From assembly GCA_902790215.1 (NCBI GenBank), contig CADAQX010000013.1, forward strand, positions 1-53,366: a stretch of DNA of 53,366 bases. The letters are read 5' to 3'. Shown here in pieces: positions 7,124 to 15,309 of this stretch. The notes under the pieces were generated by a model. It had not been told where the DNA came from, did no database searches, and saw only the letters and a list, made by a program, of their open reading frames with translations. Numbering within the stretch: the first letter of the stretch is position 1; every line of letters starts with the position of its first letter. Source of the DNA: an uncultured Bacteroidota bacterium (GTDB taxonomy: Bacteria; Bacteroidota; Bacteroidia; Bacteroidales; P3). Made by a program: the position numbers and the translations under genes.

Positions 7124-9253
7124 TTAGACCCCTTTCATGGAAAGGGAGATGCGTCGGCGGCGCAAATCCACTTCGAGCACACGGACGCGCACATGCTGGT
7201 GCAGGTGCACCACTTCGGAGGGGTCGTTCACCCGGCGGTTGGCCAGCTGGCTGATGTGCACCAGCCCGTCCTGATGCACGCCGATGTCGACAAAAGCACC
7301 GAAGGCGGTGATGTTGGTGACAATGCCGGGCAGCTCCATGCCCTCTTTTACGTCTTCGATGCGGGTGACGTTCTTGTCGAACTCGAATATCTCGAACTTG
7401 GCACGGGGGTCGAGGCCGGGCTTGTCCAGTTCTTTCATGATGTCCTGCAGGGTGGGCAGGCCGCAGTCGGCGGAGACGTAGCGGTTGATGTCGATTTTTT
7501 CGCGCAGGGCTTTGTCGTCCATGAGCTGCTGGACAGTGGTGCCGAGGTCGGAGGCCATCTGCTCAACAAGTGCATAGCGCTCGGGGTGCACGGCACTGCG
7601 GTCAAGCGGGTTGTCGCTCTCTCTCACGCGGAGGAATCCGGCACACTGCTCGAAGGCTTTGTCGCCGAGGCGTTCCACTTTCTTCAGCTCCCGGCGTGAG
7701 CGGAAGGCCCCTTCGAGGTTGCGGTGCTCGACAATTTTGCCGGCCAGTGCGGGACCAATGCCGCTGACATAGCTGAGCAGTTCGCGGCTGGCGGTGTTGA
7801 GCTCCACACCCACGCTGTTGACACAACTCACCACCACGTCGTTGAGGCTCTCCTGCAGGAGGGTCTGGTTGACATCGTGCTGGTATTGCCCCACGCCGAT
7901 GCTCTTGGGGTCGATTTTCACCAGTTCGCTGAGGGGGTCCATGAGGCGGCGGCCAATGCTGACGGCACCGCGTACGGTGACATCATATTCCGGGAACTCG
8001 CGGCGGGCCAGCTCGGAAGCACTGTAGACCGAGGCTCCGTTCTCGCTGACCATGACAGCGATGACCTTGCCTTTGAAGTGGCAGCGTTTGACAACTTCCT
8101 CGGTCTCGCGGCCTGCGGTGCCGTTGCCGATGGCGATGGCCTCGATGTGGAAGGCCTCGACAAGAGCTTCGAGTTTGGAGATGGCGGCCCGTTCTTCGCG
8201 TACAGAGGTGAACGGATAGATGGTTTCGTTGTGGAGCAGTTGCCCCTGAGCGTCGAGGCAGACGGTTTTGCAGCCGGTGCGGAAGCCGGGGTCGATGGCC
8301 AGGATGCGTTTCTGCCCAAGGGGTGATGCCAAGAGCAGCTGGCGCAGGTTCTCGGCAAAGACGCGTATGGCCTCTTTGTCGGCTTTCTCTTTGAGGAGGT
8401 TGTAGTACTCTGTCTCGATGGAGGGTTGGAGCAAGCGTTTGTATCCGTCGTGTACGGCAAGGCGCACCTGTTCGGTCGATGCATAGTTGCCGTGGACAAA
8501 CTGTCTTTCCAGTGTGTCGTAGGCGGGTTGGTCGTCGTCGGGCAGGACATGGACACGGAGCAGCCCCTCGGTCTCGCCACGGAAGAGGGCAAGGATGCGG
8601 TGCGAGGGAGCGCGCATGGCGTTCTCTTTCCAGTCGAACCACGACTCGTATTTGCCGGCTTCCTCCTCTTTGTTCTTGACCACTTTGGAACTGAGCATGG
8701 CGCTGCGCCTGAAGAGGCCGCGGATGCGGTTGCGGGCCTGGGCGTTTTCGCTGACGCGCTCGGCTATGATGTCGCGAGCACCGGCCAGGGCATCCTCAAC
8801 GCTGGCAACCCCTTTGTCGGGATTGATATAACGCGCGGCCATCTGTTCCACATCGCAGGAGTATTGCTTCTGCAGCTCGTTGGCCAAGGGCTCCAGACCC
8901 CGCTCTATGGCCATGGTGGCGCGGGTGCGGCGCTTGGGCTTGTAGGGGAGGTAGAGGTCTTCGAGCTCGGTCATGGTGGCGGCGGCAAGGATTTGCTGCT
9001 CCAGCTCGGGGGTGAGCTTGCCCTGCTCGCTGATGGAGGATAGGATGGCTTCGCGGCGTTTGTCCAGTTCCTTGAGGCGGATGAGGAGGTCGCGGATGGC
9101 GGTAATCTGCACTTCGTTGAGGCTGCCTGTAGCCTCTTTGCGGTAGCGGGCAATGAAGGGGACTGTGGCCCCTTGCTCCAAGAGTTCGATAGTCTTCTCG
9201 ACCTGACGTTGCCCAAGACCTAATTGCTCGGCTATGTGTGATGAGTAGTTCAT
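7124..9253 (-). CDS. tex: Tex-family RNA-binding transcription accessory protein
   Basis: A 709-residue Tex protein, a conserved nucleic-acid-binding factor related to Spt6. Visible parts: the N-terminal Tex helical region (HIAEQLGLGQRQVEKTIELL, VPFIARYRKEATGSL), the YqgF/RuvC-like domain (ILAIDPGFRTGCKT), helix-hairpin-helix segments (SYVSGIGPALAGKIVEHR), and a C-terminal S1 domain (GIVTNITAFGAFVDIGVHQDG, HISQLANR). The start MNYSSHIAEQ was chosen because the upstream in-frame extension spans the -7 box and has no family similarity. It is monocistronic and convergent with porX, with a strong terminator behind it. Confidence 0.96.
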   Translation of the reverse strand: MNYSSHIAEQLGLGQRQVEKTIELLEQGATVPFIARYRKEATGSLNEVQITAIRDLLIRLKELDKRREAILSSISEQGKLTPELEQQILAAATMTELEDLYLPYKPKRRTRATMAIERGLEPLANELQKQYSCDVEQMAARYINPDKGVASVEDALAGARDIIAERVSENAQARNRIRGLFRRSAMLSSKVVKNKEEEAGKYESWFDWKENAMRAPSHRILALFRGETEGLLRVHVLPDDDQPAYDTLERQFVHGNYASTEQVRLAVHDGYKRLLQPSIETEYYNLLKEKADKEAIRVFAENLRQLLLASPLGQKRILAIDPGFRTGCKTVCLDAQGQLLHNETIYPFTSVREERAAISKLEALVEAFHIEAIAIGNGTAGRETEEVVKRCHFKGKVIAVMVSENGASVYSASELARREFPEYDVTVRGAVSIGRRLMDPLSELVKIDPKSIGVGQYQHDVNQTLLQESLNDVVVSCVNSVGVELNTASRELLSYVSGIGPALAGKIVEHRNLEGAFRSRRELKKVERLGDKAFEQCAGFLRVRESDNPLDRSAVHPERYALVEQMASDLGTTVQQLMDDKALREKIDINRYVSADCGLPTLQDIMKELDKPGLDPRAKFEIFEFDKNVTRIEDVKEGMELPGIVTNITAFGAFVDIGVHQDGLVHISQLANRRVNDPSEVVHLHQHVRVRVLEVDLRRRRISLSMKGV

Positions 9254-9339
9254 CTTATTGAGTATAAGTGTTGTGTGTGTGATGTGTCGTATTGTTTGTT
9301 TCGTTGCAAGATGGCGTATATGCGGTGTTTTTGAAACTG

Positions 9340-9347
9340 CAAATTTA
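9340..9347 (-). promoter_or_regulatory. Candidate -7 box (TAAATTTG) for tex
   Basis: The minus-strand TAAATTTG fits TAnnTTTG, about 85 bp upstream of the tex start codon. Confidence 0.5.
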
Positions 9348-9514
9348 CATAAAAAAAATGACATAGTTGGAGATGCATTGTTTTTTTTCTCCGTAAAAAT
9401 GCTATTGCGGCATGACCTGTGTGCGGCTGTTGCCTGTTAGGGTGAACGGCATTTTGAGAAAACGCCCGCTAAAATGAAAAAATAGTTAATCGGGTATAAA
9501 AAAGTATTTTTTCT

Positions 9515-9544
9515 TTTGCATGTCAAAAAAAAAACATATCTTTG
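9515..9544 (+). promoter_or_regulatory. Bacteroidota promoter (TTTG-N18-TATCTTTG) for the Omp28-like gene
   Basis: TTTG at 9515-9518 and TATCTTTG at 9537-9544 with 18-bp spacing, close to the canonical arrangement. A start around 9551 would give a leader of nearly 50 nt, A/T-rich with no Shine-Dalgarno, as is common in this phylum. Confidence 0.8.
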
Positions 9545-9597
9545 CAACTATATTATTGTATTTATTAATCCTTTAAAAGTTTAAAACACATTTATTT

Positions 9598-11493
9598 ATG
9601 AAAAAGACTTTATTAGTTCTGGCGGCTGTTTTGATGGCTTCTACCATGACAGCCCAAACCTTGTGGTCGGAAGATTTCTCCCAAGGTATTCCTTCAACTT
9701 GGACCATGTTCGACGACGGCTACGTTGCGCATCATGAGAGTATGCGTTCGGGTGCTTGGTGTGCTTCCACAACTTATGGCAACCCGGTTCCCGGTGTCGT
9801 CAGCTGTTCGTGGTTTGACCCGCAGGGTGCAGGTATTGCTGACCGTTGGCTGATTACCGATGCTTTCATGGTGCCCGATTCTGGCTATGTGTTCGCTTTG
9901 GAGGCTGCCTGCTATGAGGCCGCCTATCCCGATGGCTTCATGGTAAAGGTTTCCACCACCAACCGCGACAGCCGTGATGCATTTGTTACCACTATCATCA
10001 ACTGCCCGGCTGCTACTGCTGAATTTGTTGAATACCGCAGCTCGTTGGATGATTTTGTTGGCCAAACCATCTATGTCGCCGTTATTCAGAACTCGGACGA
10101 CAAGAACTTCCTCATTGCTGATAACTTCAAGGTGTATGTACCTGCCCAGAATGATGTTGCGTTGATGAGTATTAGCATGCCCGCTAACGTTACGATTAAT
10201 ACCAACATCCCTGTCAATGGTGTGGTGAAAAACCTGGGTATGCAGAACCTTACCAGTTTTGATGTGACTTATAACGTCAATGGTGGTGCCGATGTGGCTG
10301 TCTATTCGGTAACAGGTATCAATATTCCTTTTGGCTCAACTTACAGTTTCAGCCACAATGTTCCTTTCACACAGGCTACTGCAGGTAACTACACTGTTAC
10401 GATGACTGTCTCCAATCCCAACGGCGTTGATGATCCCACCCCTGCTGACAACACCCAGAGTGTTACCACCATGGTTTACGATCCTTCGGCCTGTGTCGCC
10501 CGTACTAGCATTCTTGAACAGTTCACCGGTGCCCGTTGTGGTTACTGCCCCGGCGGTCACGACCGTATCGAACAGGCTCTTCAAGGAACTAACACCATCT
10601 GGGCTGTTCACCACGCTGGATTTGGCGATGATGCTCTTACCTGCACTGCAAATCAGCAGTACACATTCTTCTACAATGCTGGCGGCAGCACCTATGCCCC
10701 CGCTATGATGGTCGACCGTTTCCATGGCGATGCTGAAGAACCCGGCCCCGTCACCAGTGTCTATTCTTCTATTTCTTCCATCCAGCAGTATGTATCTCAG
10801 GTTAACAGCAATCCTTGCTTCCTGACCCTCAACGTCGATGGCATTACCTACAATGCTGACAGCCGTTCGTTCGGCGGTACCGTTACAGGTCATTTTACTA
10901 GCCCGATTTACAATGCTAACACCCGTCTCACCCTGATGGTTGTTGAAGACAGCAACCTCATGGATCAGATCGACTACTCCACTGGTTCTTCCCAGACCTT
11001 GCGCAACTATATGCATTTCAACGCTGTCCGTACAACCCTTACCGATATTTGGGGCGATGCTATCAGTGTGGATGCCAACGGTGATTTCACTTACAATGTC
11101 AGTGCCACTCTGCCTAACTTCATGAAAGCTTGGCGCTGCCGTGTCATTGCAATCGTTTCTGACCGTAATTCCAACGATGCTAACGCTTGTGCCATCATGC
11201 AGGCTGCTACCACTGCTAACCTGAATGCTCCCTATGTAGGCATCAGTGAGGCCAACGAGGTTAGCCTGAATGCTTACCCCAACCCCGCCACCGACTACCT
11301 CACCATCGAGGCCGGTAGCAACATCAGCGAGATTAGCATCTACAATGTCATGGGCCAGAAGGTGTATGACAATAACAAAGTGAATGGTGAACTCTTCGTT
11401 GTCGATACCAAAGATATGGCTTCCGGCATGTACATGGTTGTCATCCGTACCGACAAGGGTGTTGCCTCACAGCGCTTCTCCGTTGTACGCTAA
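9598..11493 (+). CDS. Secreted T9SS cargo protein: adhesion-type domain plus Omp28-like domain
   Basis: A 631-residue secreted protein. Order: signal peptide 1-19 (MKKTLLVLAAVLMASTMTA); a choice-of-anchor-J/cleaved-adhesin-like domain at about 21-185 (TLWSEDFSQGIPSTWTMFDD); a CARDB-like Ig segment at about 186-295; an Omp28-like domain at about 300-545 with C314-G-Y-C317, a thioredoxin-like CxxC; and a T9SS type A C-terminal sorting domain at about 555-631 (NPATDYLTIE ... GMYMVVIRT). The tail predicts export through T9SS and surface anchoring or release. Codon use is biased and its promoter is near-ideal, suggesting strong expression. The next gene is a shorter paralog lacking the first two domains. 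The CxxC may be redox-active or structural; the substrate is unknown. Confidence 0.88.
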   Translation: MKKTLLVLAAVLMASTMTAQTLWSEDFSQGIPSTWTMFDDGYVAHHESMRSGAWCASTTYGNPVPGVVSCSWFDPQGAGIADRWLITDAFMVPDSGYVFALEAACYEAAYPDGFMVKVSTTNRDSRDAFVTTIINCPAATAEFVEYRSSLDDFVGQTIYVAVIQNSDDKNFLIADNFKVYVPAQNDVALMSISMPANVTINTNIPVNGVVKNLGMQNLTSFDVTYNVNGGADVAVYSVTGINIPFGSTYSFSHNVPFTQATAGNYTVTMTVSNPNGVDDPTPADNTQSVTTMVYDPSACVARTSILEQFTGARCGYCPGGHDRIEQALQGTNTIWAVHHAGFGDDALTCTANQQYTFFYNAGGSTYAPAMMVDRFHGDAEEPGPVTSVYSSISSIQQYVSQVNSNPCFLTLNVDGITYNADSRSFGGTVTGHFTSPIYNANTRLTLMVVEDSNLMDQIDYSTGSSQTLRNYMHFNAVRTTLTDIWGDAISVDANGDFTYNVSATLPNFMKAWRCRVIAIVSDRNSNDANACAIMQAATTANLNAPYVGISEANEVSLNAYPNPATDYLTIEAGSNISEISIYNVMGQKVYDNNKVNGELFVVDTKDMASGMYMVVIRTDKGVASQRFSVVR

Positions 11494-11528
11494 GATGTCA
11501 CAGACAAACCTATAGCTAATTAATTACA

Positions 11529-11560
11529 GAGGGTGTCAAGAGCATTTTTCTTGCACCCTC
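11529..11560 (+). terminator. Hairpin terminator after the first Omp28-like gene
   Basis: GAGGGTG(T)CAAG pairs with CTTGCACCCTC with one bulged base, followed by TTCTTTG. It lies 36 bp past the stop codon. Confidence 0.75.
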
Positions 11561-11568
11561 TTCTTTGT

Positions 11569-11733
11569 AGAAGCTGTTTAAAATTTAATTCAATGTTTTT
11601 CTTAAAGAACCTGAACGGCATATTTTCCACCTTTCCTCAGTCACAATGGAACCCCATTGCTCCATCGGAAAGGTGAAAAATCTGCTCGTCCATGTCCATA
11701 ATAAAATTCATCAATCAAATTTAAACAGCTTCT
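11569..11733. mobile_element. 165-bp foldback/MITE-like element
   Basis: Perfect 14-bp terminal inverted repeats (AGAAGCTGTTTAAA at 11569-11582 and its complement at 11720-11733) extend imperfectly inward. There are two nested inverted repeats: CACCTTTCC (11628-11636) with GGAAAGGTG (11667-11675), and CAATGG (11644-11649) with CCATTG (11654-11659). There is no coding frame. It lies between two paralogous genes. A non-autonomous transposable element is the likeliest reading; no clear target-site duplication is seen. Confidence 0.6.
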
Positions 11734-11747
11734 TATAGACAAGCATC

Positions 11748-12800
11748 ATGAAAAAACAAATATCGTTTCTTCTGACTCTTCTGTCAGTTGCCGTGGTTTT
11801 CGCACAGGATGACCCTCAGGCGTTCACGCGTAAAATCCTTATCGAACAGTTTACCACTGCCCAGTGCGGCTATTGCCCTGCCGGTGCCGAACGGCTGGCG
11901 ACGGCCACCGATGGCCAGACCAATGTAGTGTGGCTGCGTTACCATGCCGGGTTCGGCACCGATGCGTTGACCAACGACATTGCCGAAACGATGACCTGCT
12001 TCTATGGCGGCAGCACCTTTGCTCCTGCCATGATGGTCGACCGCACCCACTTCGATGTCAGTAGACCCGGACCTGTTATGAGTGTAGGCTCGGTGTCGGA
12101 TATTCGCCGTTATCTCAGCGATGCCAAGTCTGTCAAAACCTATTGTAAAGTACAGACTCCTGAGGTGAAATACAATCCCGACACCCGTGCACTGGAGTGT
12201 ACGGTCAATGTCCGCTTCAGCGATGAGGTGTACGGTCCCGATACACGTCTGCAAGTGCTGCTCATCGAGGACAGCATTTTCATGCGTCAGGCCGACAACT
12301 ACGCACAGGCAATAGTCGACTACTGGCACTATGGTGTCGTGCGAGACGCGCTCACTCCTCTCTGGGGTGTTCCCTTGACCGTTGTCGATGGCTCTTTTGC
12401 CCAAACATTCAGCTATACGCTCCCTGCCGACTATGTATATCAGAACTGCAAGGTGGCAGTCATCGTGTACAACTACGATGCCGACAACATAAACAACCGG
12501 CAGGTGCTCAATTCCGCTATAAGCGGCTATTTGAAAAATGCGGTCGGCATTGGCGAGGTGTCAGAAGGAGTGCAGATGCGGCTCTTCCCCAACCCTGCCA
12601 CAGGTATTGTTGTTCTTGAGTCCGATGCGGCCGTGAGACAGGTCTCCGTGGTCGATGCCACGGGTCGCACCCACTTCAGCCTCCCTGTTGATGGAGAACA
12701 GCATGTGTGCCTCGACCTCTCGCAGCTTTCCGCTGGCCTTTATCTTGTCCGTATGCAGACCAGTCAGGGCATTGCCACGCGCCAGTTGATACTCCGTTAG
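11748..12800 (+). CDS. Secreted Omp28-like T9SS cargo protein
   Basis: A 350-residue paralog of the Omp28-like half of the preceding gene. It has a signal peptide 1-19 (MKKQISFLLTLLSVAVVFA), then directly the Omp28-like domain (KILIEQFTTAQCGYCPAGAE) with C40-G-Y-C43, shared motifs HAGFG.DALT and GGST.APAMMVDR, and a T9SS type A sorting domain over the last ~75 residues (LFPNPATGIVVLES ... AGLYLVRMQT). Family knowledge: Omp28 of Porphyromonas is an outer-membrane-associated protein of unclear function. No TAnnTTTG box is seen between the upstream terminator and this start, so its expression may depend on read-through or on the foldback element. Confidence 0.88.
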   Translation: MKKQISFLLTLLSVAVVFAQDDPQAFTRKILIEQFTTAQCGYCPAGAERLATATDGQTNVVWLRYHAGFGTDALTNDIAETMTCFYGGSTFAPAMMVDRTHFDVSRPGPVMSVGSVSDIRRYLSDAKSVKTYCKVQTPEVKYNPDTRALECTVNVRFSDEVYGPDTRLQVLLIEDSIFMRQADNYAQAIVDYWHYGVVRDALTPLWGVPLTVVDGSFAQTFSYTLPADYVYQNCKVAVIVYNYDADNINNRQVLNSAISGYLKNAVGIGEVSEGVQMRLFPNPATGIVVLESDAAVRQVSVVDATGRTHFSLPVDGEQHVCLDLSQLSAGLYLVRMQTSQGIATRQLILR

Positions 12801-12854
12801 CAGCAGCAGTAAGCAATAAAAGAATATTTTTTTCGTTATGTTGCAAAAAATGCG

Positions 12855-12862
12855 TAATTTTG
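12855..12862 (+). promoter_or_regulatory. Candidate -7 box (TAATTTTG) for the 12886 gene
   Basis: TAATTTTG fits TAnnTTTG, 23 bp upstream of the ATG. The -33 side has only TTTC. Confidence 0.55.
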
Positions 12863-12885
12863 CAACGCGAAAAGTATAATGACTT

Positions 12886-13482
12886 ATGAAGAAAACCATC
12901 TTGATTTTTGCCCTGATGGCAACGGTTCTGTCGGTTAGTGCACAGCGCGTTAGCTCTCGTGCCAAGGCAGTTCGTATGCTTGCTTATGCCCGTCCTGAAT
13001 ACCAGGTGAAAGATGTCAAAGTCTATGCCGACACCATGACAGTCTTCTCTTTGGCCGACTACCCCATCTATCCTTTGGGCAAATGGAGCAGTGTGGAACA
13101 GTTCATCACCAATAACCAGCTTCTCTGGTACCGCGAGAGCGGCTACAAGTCGTTCTACGACACCATGACGGTCGCTGTCAACAGCCTCACTCGGCTCGAC
13201 GGCACCAATATCCATTTCTACCGTAGCATCTGGACTGACAAGCTGGAGATGATTGCCGCCAAAATCACCGACACCGCCGTGGTGCTTGACAACGGTATCC
13301 GTGTGGGCATGTCAAAAGAAGAGGTTTTCAAAACCGTCTTCAAGAGCTACCCCAAATCCTACACTGCCGACATCAATGTGCTAAAGGTCATCGCCGGTGC
13401 TGCCGAAGTGGGTGAAATCTACACCTTCAAAGGCAACAAACTGCGCCACATCCAAATCATCAGCCGTTACAAGTACTATTAG
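12886..13482 (+). CDS. Secreted hypothetical protein
   Basis: 198 residues with a signal peptide at 1-19 (MKKTILIFALMATVLSVSA|Q). The mature part is mixed alpha/beta and ends in an aromatic, basic tail (ISRYKYY). A stretch near residues 137-155 (NGIRVGMSKEEVFKTVF) resembles the GMs.eEV turn of small BamE/OmlA-like folds, but I would not assign the family. nadD begins 51 bp downstream on the same strand with no promoter box in between, so they are probably co-transcribed. Confidence 0.7.
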   Translation: MKKTILIFALMATVLSVSAQRVSSRAKAVRMLAYARPEYQVKDVKVYADTMTVFSLADYPIYPLGKWSSVEQFITNNQLLWYRESGYKSFYDTMTVAVNSLTRLDGTNIHFYRSIWTDKLEMIAAKITDTAVVLDNGIRVGMSKEEVFKTVFKSYPKSYTADINVLKVIAGAAEVGEIYTFKGNKLRHIQIISRYKYY

Positions 13483-13533
13483 CAGAGAGCGCGAGGCATG
13501 CCTTTCGTGCCCCACATTCTTGCCCACATCGCC

Positions 13534-14112
13534 ATGCGTAAAATCGGACTTTTCTTCGGCTCGTTTAATCCCGTCCATATAGGCCACCTCATCATCGGCA
13601 ACGCCATGCTGGCCCACTGCGACCTCGATGAGGTGTGGTATGTGGTGTCGCCCCAGAACCCACTCAAGGAGCGCAAAAGCCTCCTTGCCGACCAACAACG
13701 GCTGGAGATGGTGCGTCTGGCCGTGCACGACAACTACCGCATGCGTGCCAGTGACGTGGAATTCCACCTGCCCATTCCTTCTTACACAGTCCTTACTTTG
13801 GCGCATCTCGGTGACAAGTACCGCGACAAACAGTTCTGCCTCATCATGGGGTCCGACAACCTTGACACCTTCGAACGCTGGCGTAACTGGGAGTTTATTC
13901 TCGAGCACTATCAAATTTATGTCTACCCTCGGCCGGGACACACCAATTGCAAATTGGCCTCTCACCCCCATGTGACCATAGTCGATGTGCCGCAGATAGA
14001 CATATCCTCCACCTATATACGCGAGCAAATCAGGGAGGGACACGATGTGCGCTATCTCCTGCCCGAGCCGGTGTATCAATACCTCACCGAAATGCATTTC
14101 TACGAGAAGTAG
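13534..14112 (+). CDS. nadD: Nicotinate-nucleotide adenylyltransferase
   Basis: A 192-residue nucleotidyltransferase that converts nicotinate mononucleotide and ATP to deamido-NAD in NAD synthesis. The signature GSFNPVHIGHL at residues 8-18 (GxFxPxHxGH) and the C-terminal ISSTYIREQI motif (SSTxIR) are intact, as is LIMGSDNLDTFERW in the middle. I chose MRKIGLFFGSFNP, which places the phosphate loop at the usual distance; a longer in-frame start at 13498 would add 12 non-conserved residues. It is followed by a strong hairpin. Confidence 0.95.
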   Translation: MRKIGLFFGSFNPVHIGHLIIGNAMLAHCDLDEVWYVVSPQNPLKERKSLLADQQRLEMVRLAVHDNYRMRASDVEFHLPIPSYTVLTLAHLGDKYRDKQFCLIMGSDNLDTFERWRNWEFILEHYQIYVYPRPGHTNCKLASHPHVTIVDVPQIDISSTYIREQIREGHDVRYLLPEPVYQYLTEMHFYEK

Positions 14113-14165
14113 AGGCCCATGCTCCGTGCATGGTGCCGGACAAGGTCATTGCATATGCAAAAGAC

Positions 14166-14198
14166 AAGCGGAGCTCTCCTGCACGGAGGGCTCCGCTT
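14166..14198 (+). terminator. Hairpin after nadD
   Basis: AAGCGGAGC pairs with GCTCCGCTT, with an inner CTCC/GGAG extension. There is little T-rich tail (CAATTAT), so it is terminator-like rather than textbook. Confidence 0.6.
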
Positions 14199-14204
14199 CA
14201 ATTA

Positions 14205-14399
14205 TCCCAAATCGGTCGTTAGGGTTTATGCCAGATTAGTATTTGCATCGAGCAGATTGGCCGCATCGTTGGCGAAGCCGTAGCCCGCTACGGCGAGACA
14301 GGGATGTGGCCAAGATGCCAAAAGAAATGCTGATATGGCATAAGCAGACATGAAAAAGCGAGAAAGGATATAAAATTCGGCCTAATGACCGATTTGGGA
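14205..14399. repeat. 195-bp intergenic repeat with 19-bp inverted ends
   Basis: The ends TCCCAAATCGGTCGTTAGG (14205-14223) and the complement of TCCCAAATCGGTCATTAGG (14381-14399) differ at one position. The left half, through GCAGATTGGCCGCAT and CTACGGCGAGAC, recurs at about 38959-39033, and the end box recurs at 53184-53204. No ORF. It lies between convergent nadD and the AT-hook gene. Confidence 0.75.
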
Positions 14400-14413
14400 C
14401 TATGAGTCTGCGG

Positions 14414-15166
14414 TCAGTCTTTCTTTATCCGGGGGCGGCCCTTCTTCTTAGGGGCGGCTGTCGAGGCCACCAGTGTGGCACCCTCGCTCTTGCGGGGCCT
14501 ACCGGATTGTTTGGACTGTTCCTCGGTGGAGGTAGAGTTCTGCTTTATTAGCTCCTCAGCCTCCATGCGGGCCTTCTCCTCCGGGGGAATCTCGGCATAG
14601 GCATAGATTTCGTTGTCTATATCCATCAGTTCCTCGTCGGTGGGCTCATAGTCGTCTTCCGGCTCTTCTGCCTCATCTTTGTCCTCGTAGTCGCTATATT
14701 CGTCCTCTTTGATGTCGTCGCTGAATGCCTCTTGCAACTCGGCACCCAATTCGCCAAGAGAACCGTGGCCATTCCGTTTCTTTTTGCCGCTATCCATTTC
14801 GTCACCATAGTTGCCGTGGCGCACTTCTCGTTCCTTGTGCGAAGTGTCTTCCTCCTCTTTGTCAAGAGCCTCCTGCAGCGGGGCGAACTGTGCGTCGGCC
14901 TTGGCCACCTCCTCGTCAAAGTAATCCTTCTCGTTCTCGTCATCGGTATAGGTGGTGTCTATCTTCACATCGAATTTAATCATGTACACCGTGTCCTCAG
15001 TTTCCATTGGAACAACGAAAATAACGTCCCCGTTAGGCTTCTCGAAACGCTGAAGATGGTCGGAATAACCGTCGGGATACTGTTCCATGAACAATTCCTT
15101 GAGTTTATCGGAAAGGTTTTTGTAACTGACTATCAGGTTTTTCTTGTGAGTTCTGTGAGCATTCAT
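14414..15166 (-). CDS. Acidic AT-hook protein
   Basis: A 250-residue protein of unknown function. The N-terminal ~90 residues look folded (NLIVSYKNLSDKLKELFME, GDVIFVVPMETEDTVYMIKF). A long, strongly acidic low-complexity region follows (KEDEYSDYEDKDEAEEPEDD). The C-terminus carries two AT-hook-like cores, SGRPRKS and KKKGRPRIKKD, that should bind the minor groove of A/T-rich DNA. The start MNAHRTHKKN was preferred because a TATACTTG box lies upstream and the longer version is a low-complexity extension. Similar acidic plus AT-hook proteins occur in Bacteroidota; a nucleoid-associated or regulatory role is inference. It is divergent from the LTA-synthase-like gene. Confidence 0.75.
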   Translation of the reverse strand: MNAHRTHKKNLIVSYKNLSDKLKELFMEQYPDGYSDHLQRFEKPNGDVIFVVPMETEDTVYMIKFDVKIDTTYTDDENEKDYFDEEVAKADAQFAPLQEALDKEEEDTSHKEREVRHGNYGDEMDSGKKKRNGHGSLGELGAELQEAFSDDIKEDEYSDYEDKDEAEEPEDDYEPTDEELMDIDNEIYAYAEIPPEEKARMEAEELIKQNSTSTEEQSKQSGRPRKSEGATLVASTAAPKKKGRPRIKKD

Positions 15167-15309
15167 AGCAGGTGAATTTTTGTGCAAGTATAACAACTTT
15201 ATTTTAAACAAACAGTTTTTTTCAATAAAAAAGTTATCAACAGATTGTTTTTGCACTGTTTTTTCTTGTCCGGGGCAATAAAACAGTCCTTTCTTGGTTA
15301 CTGGTTTAT

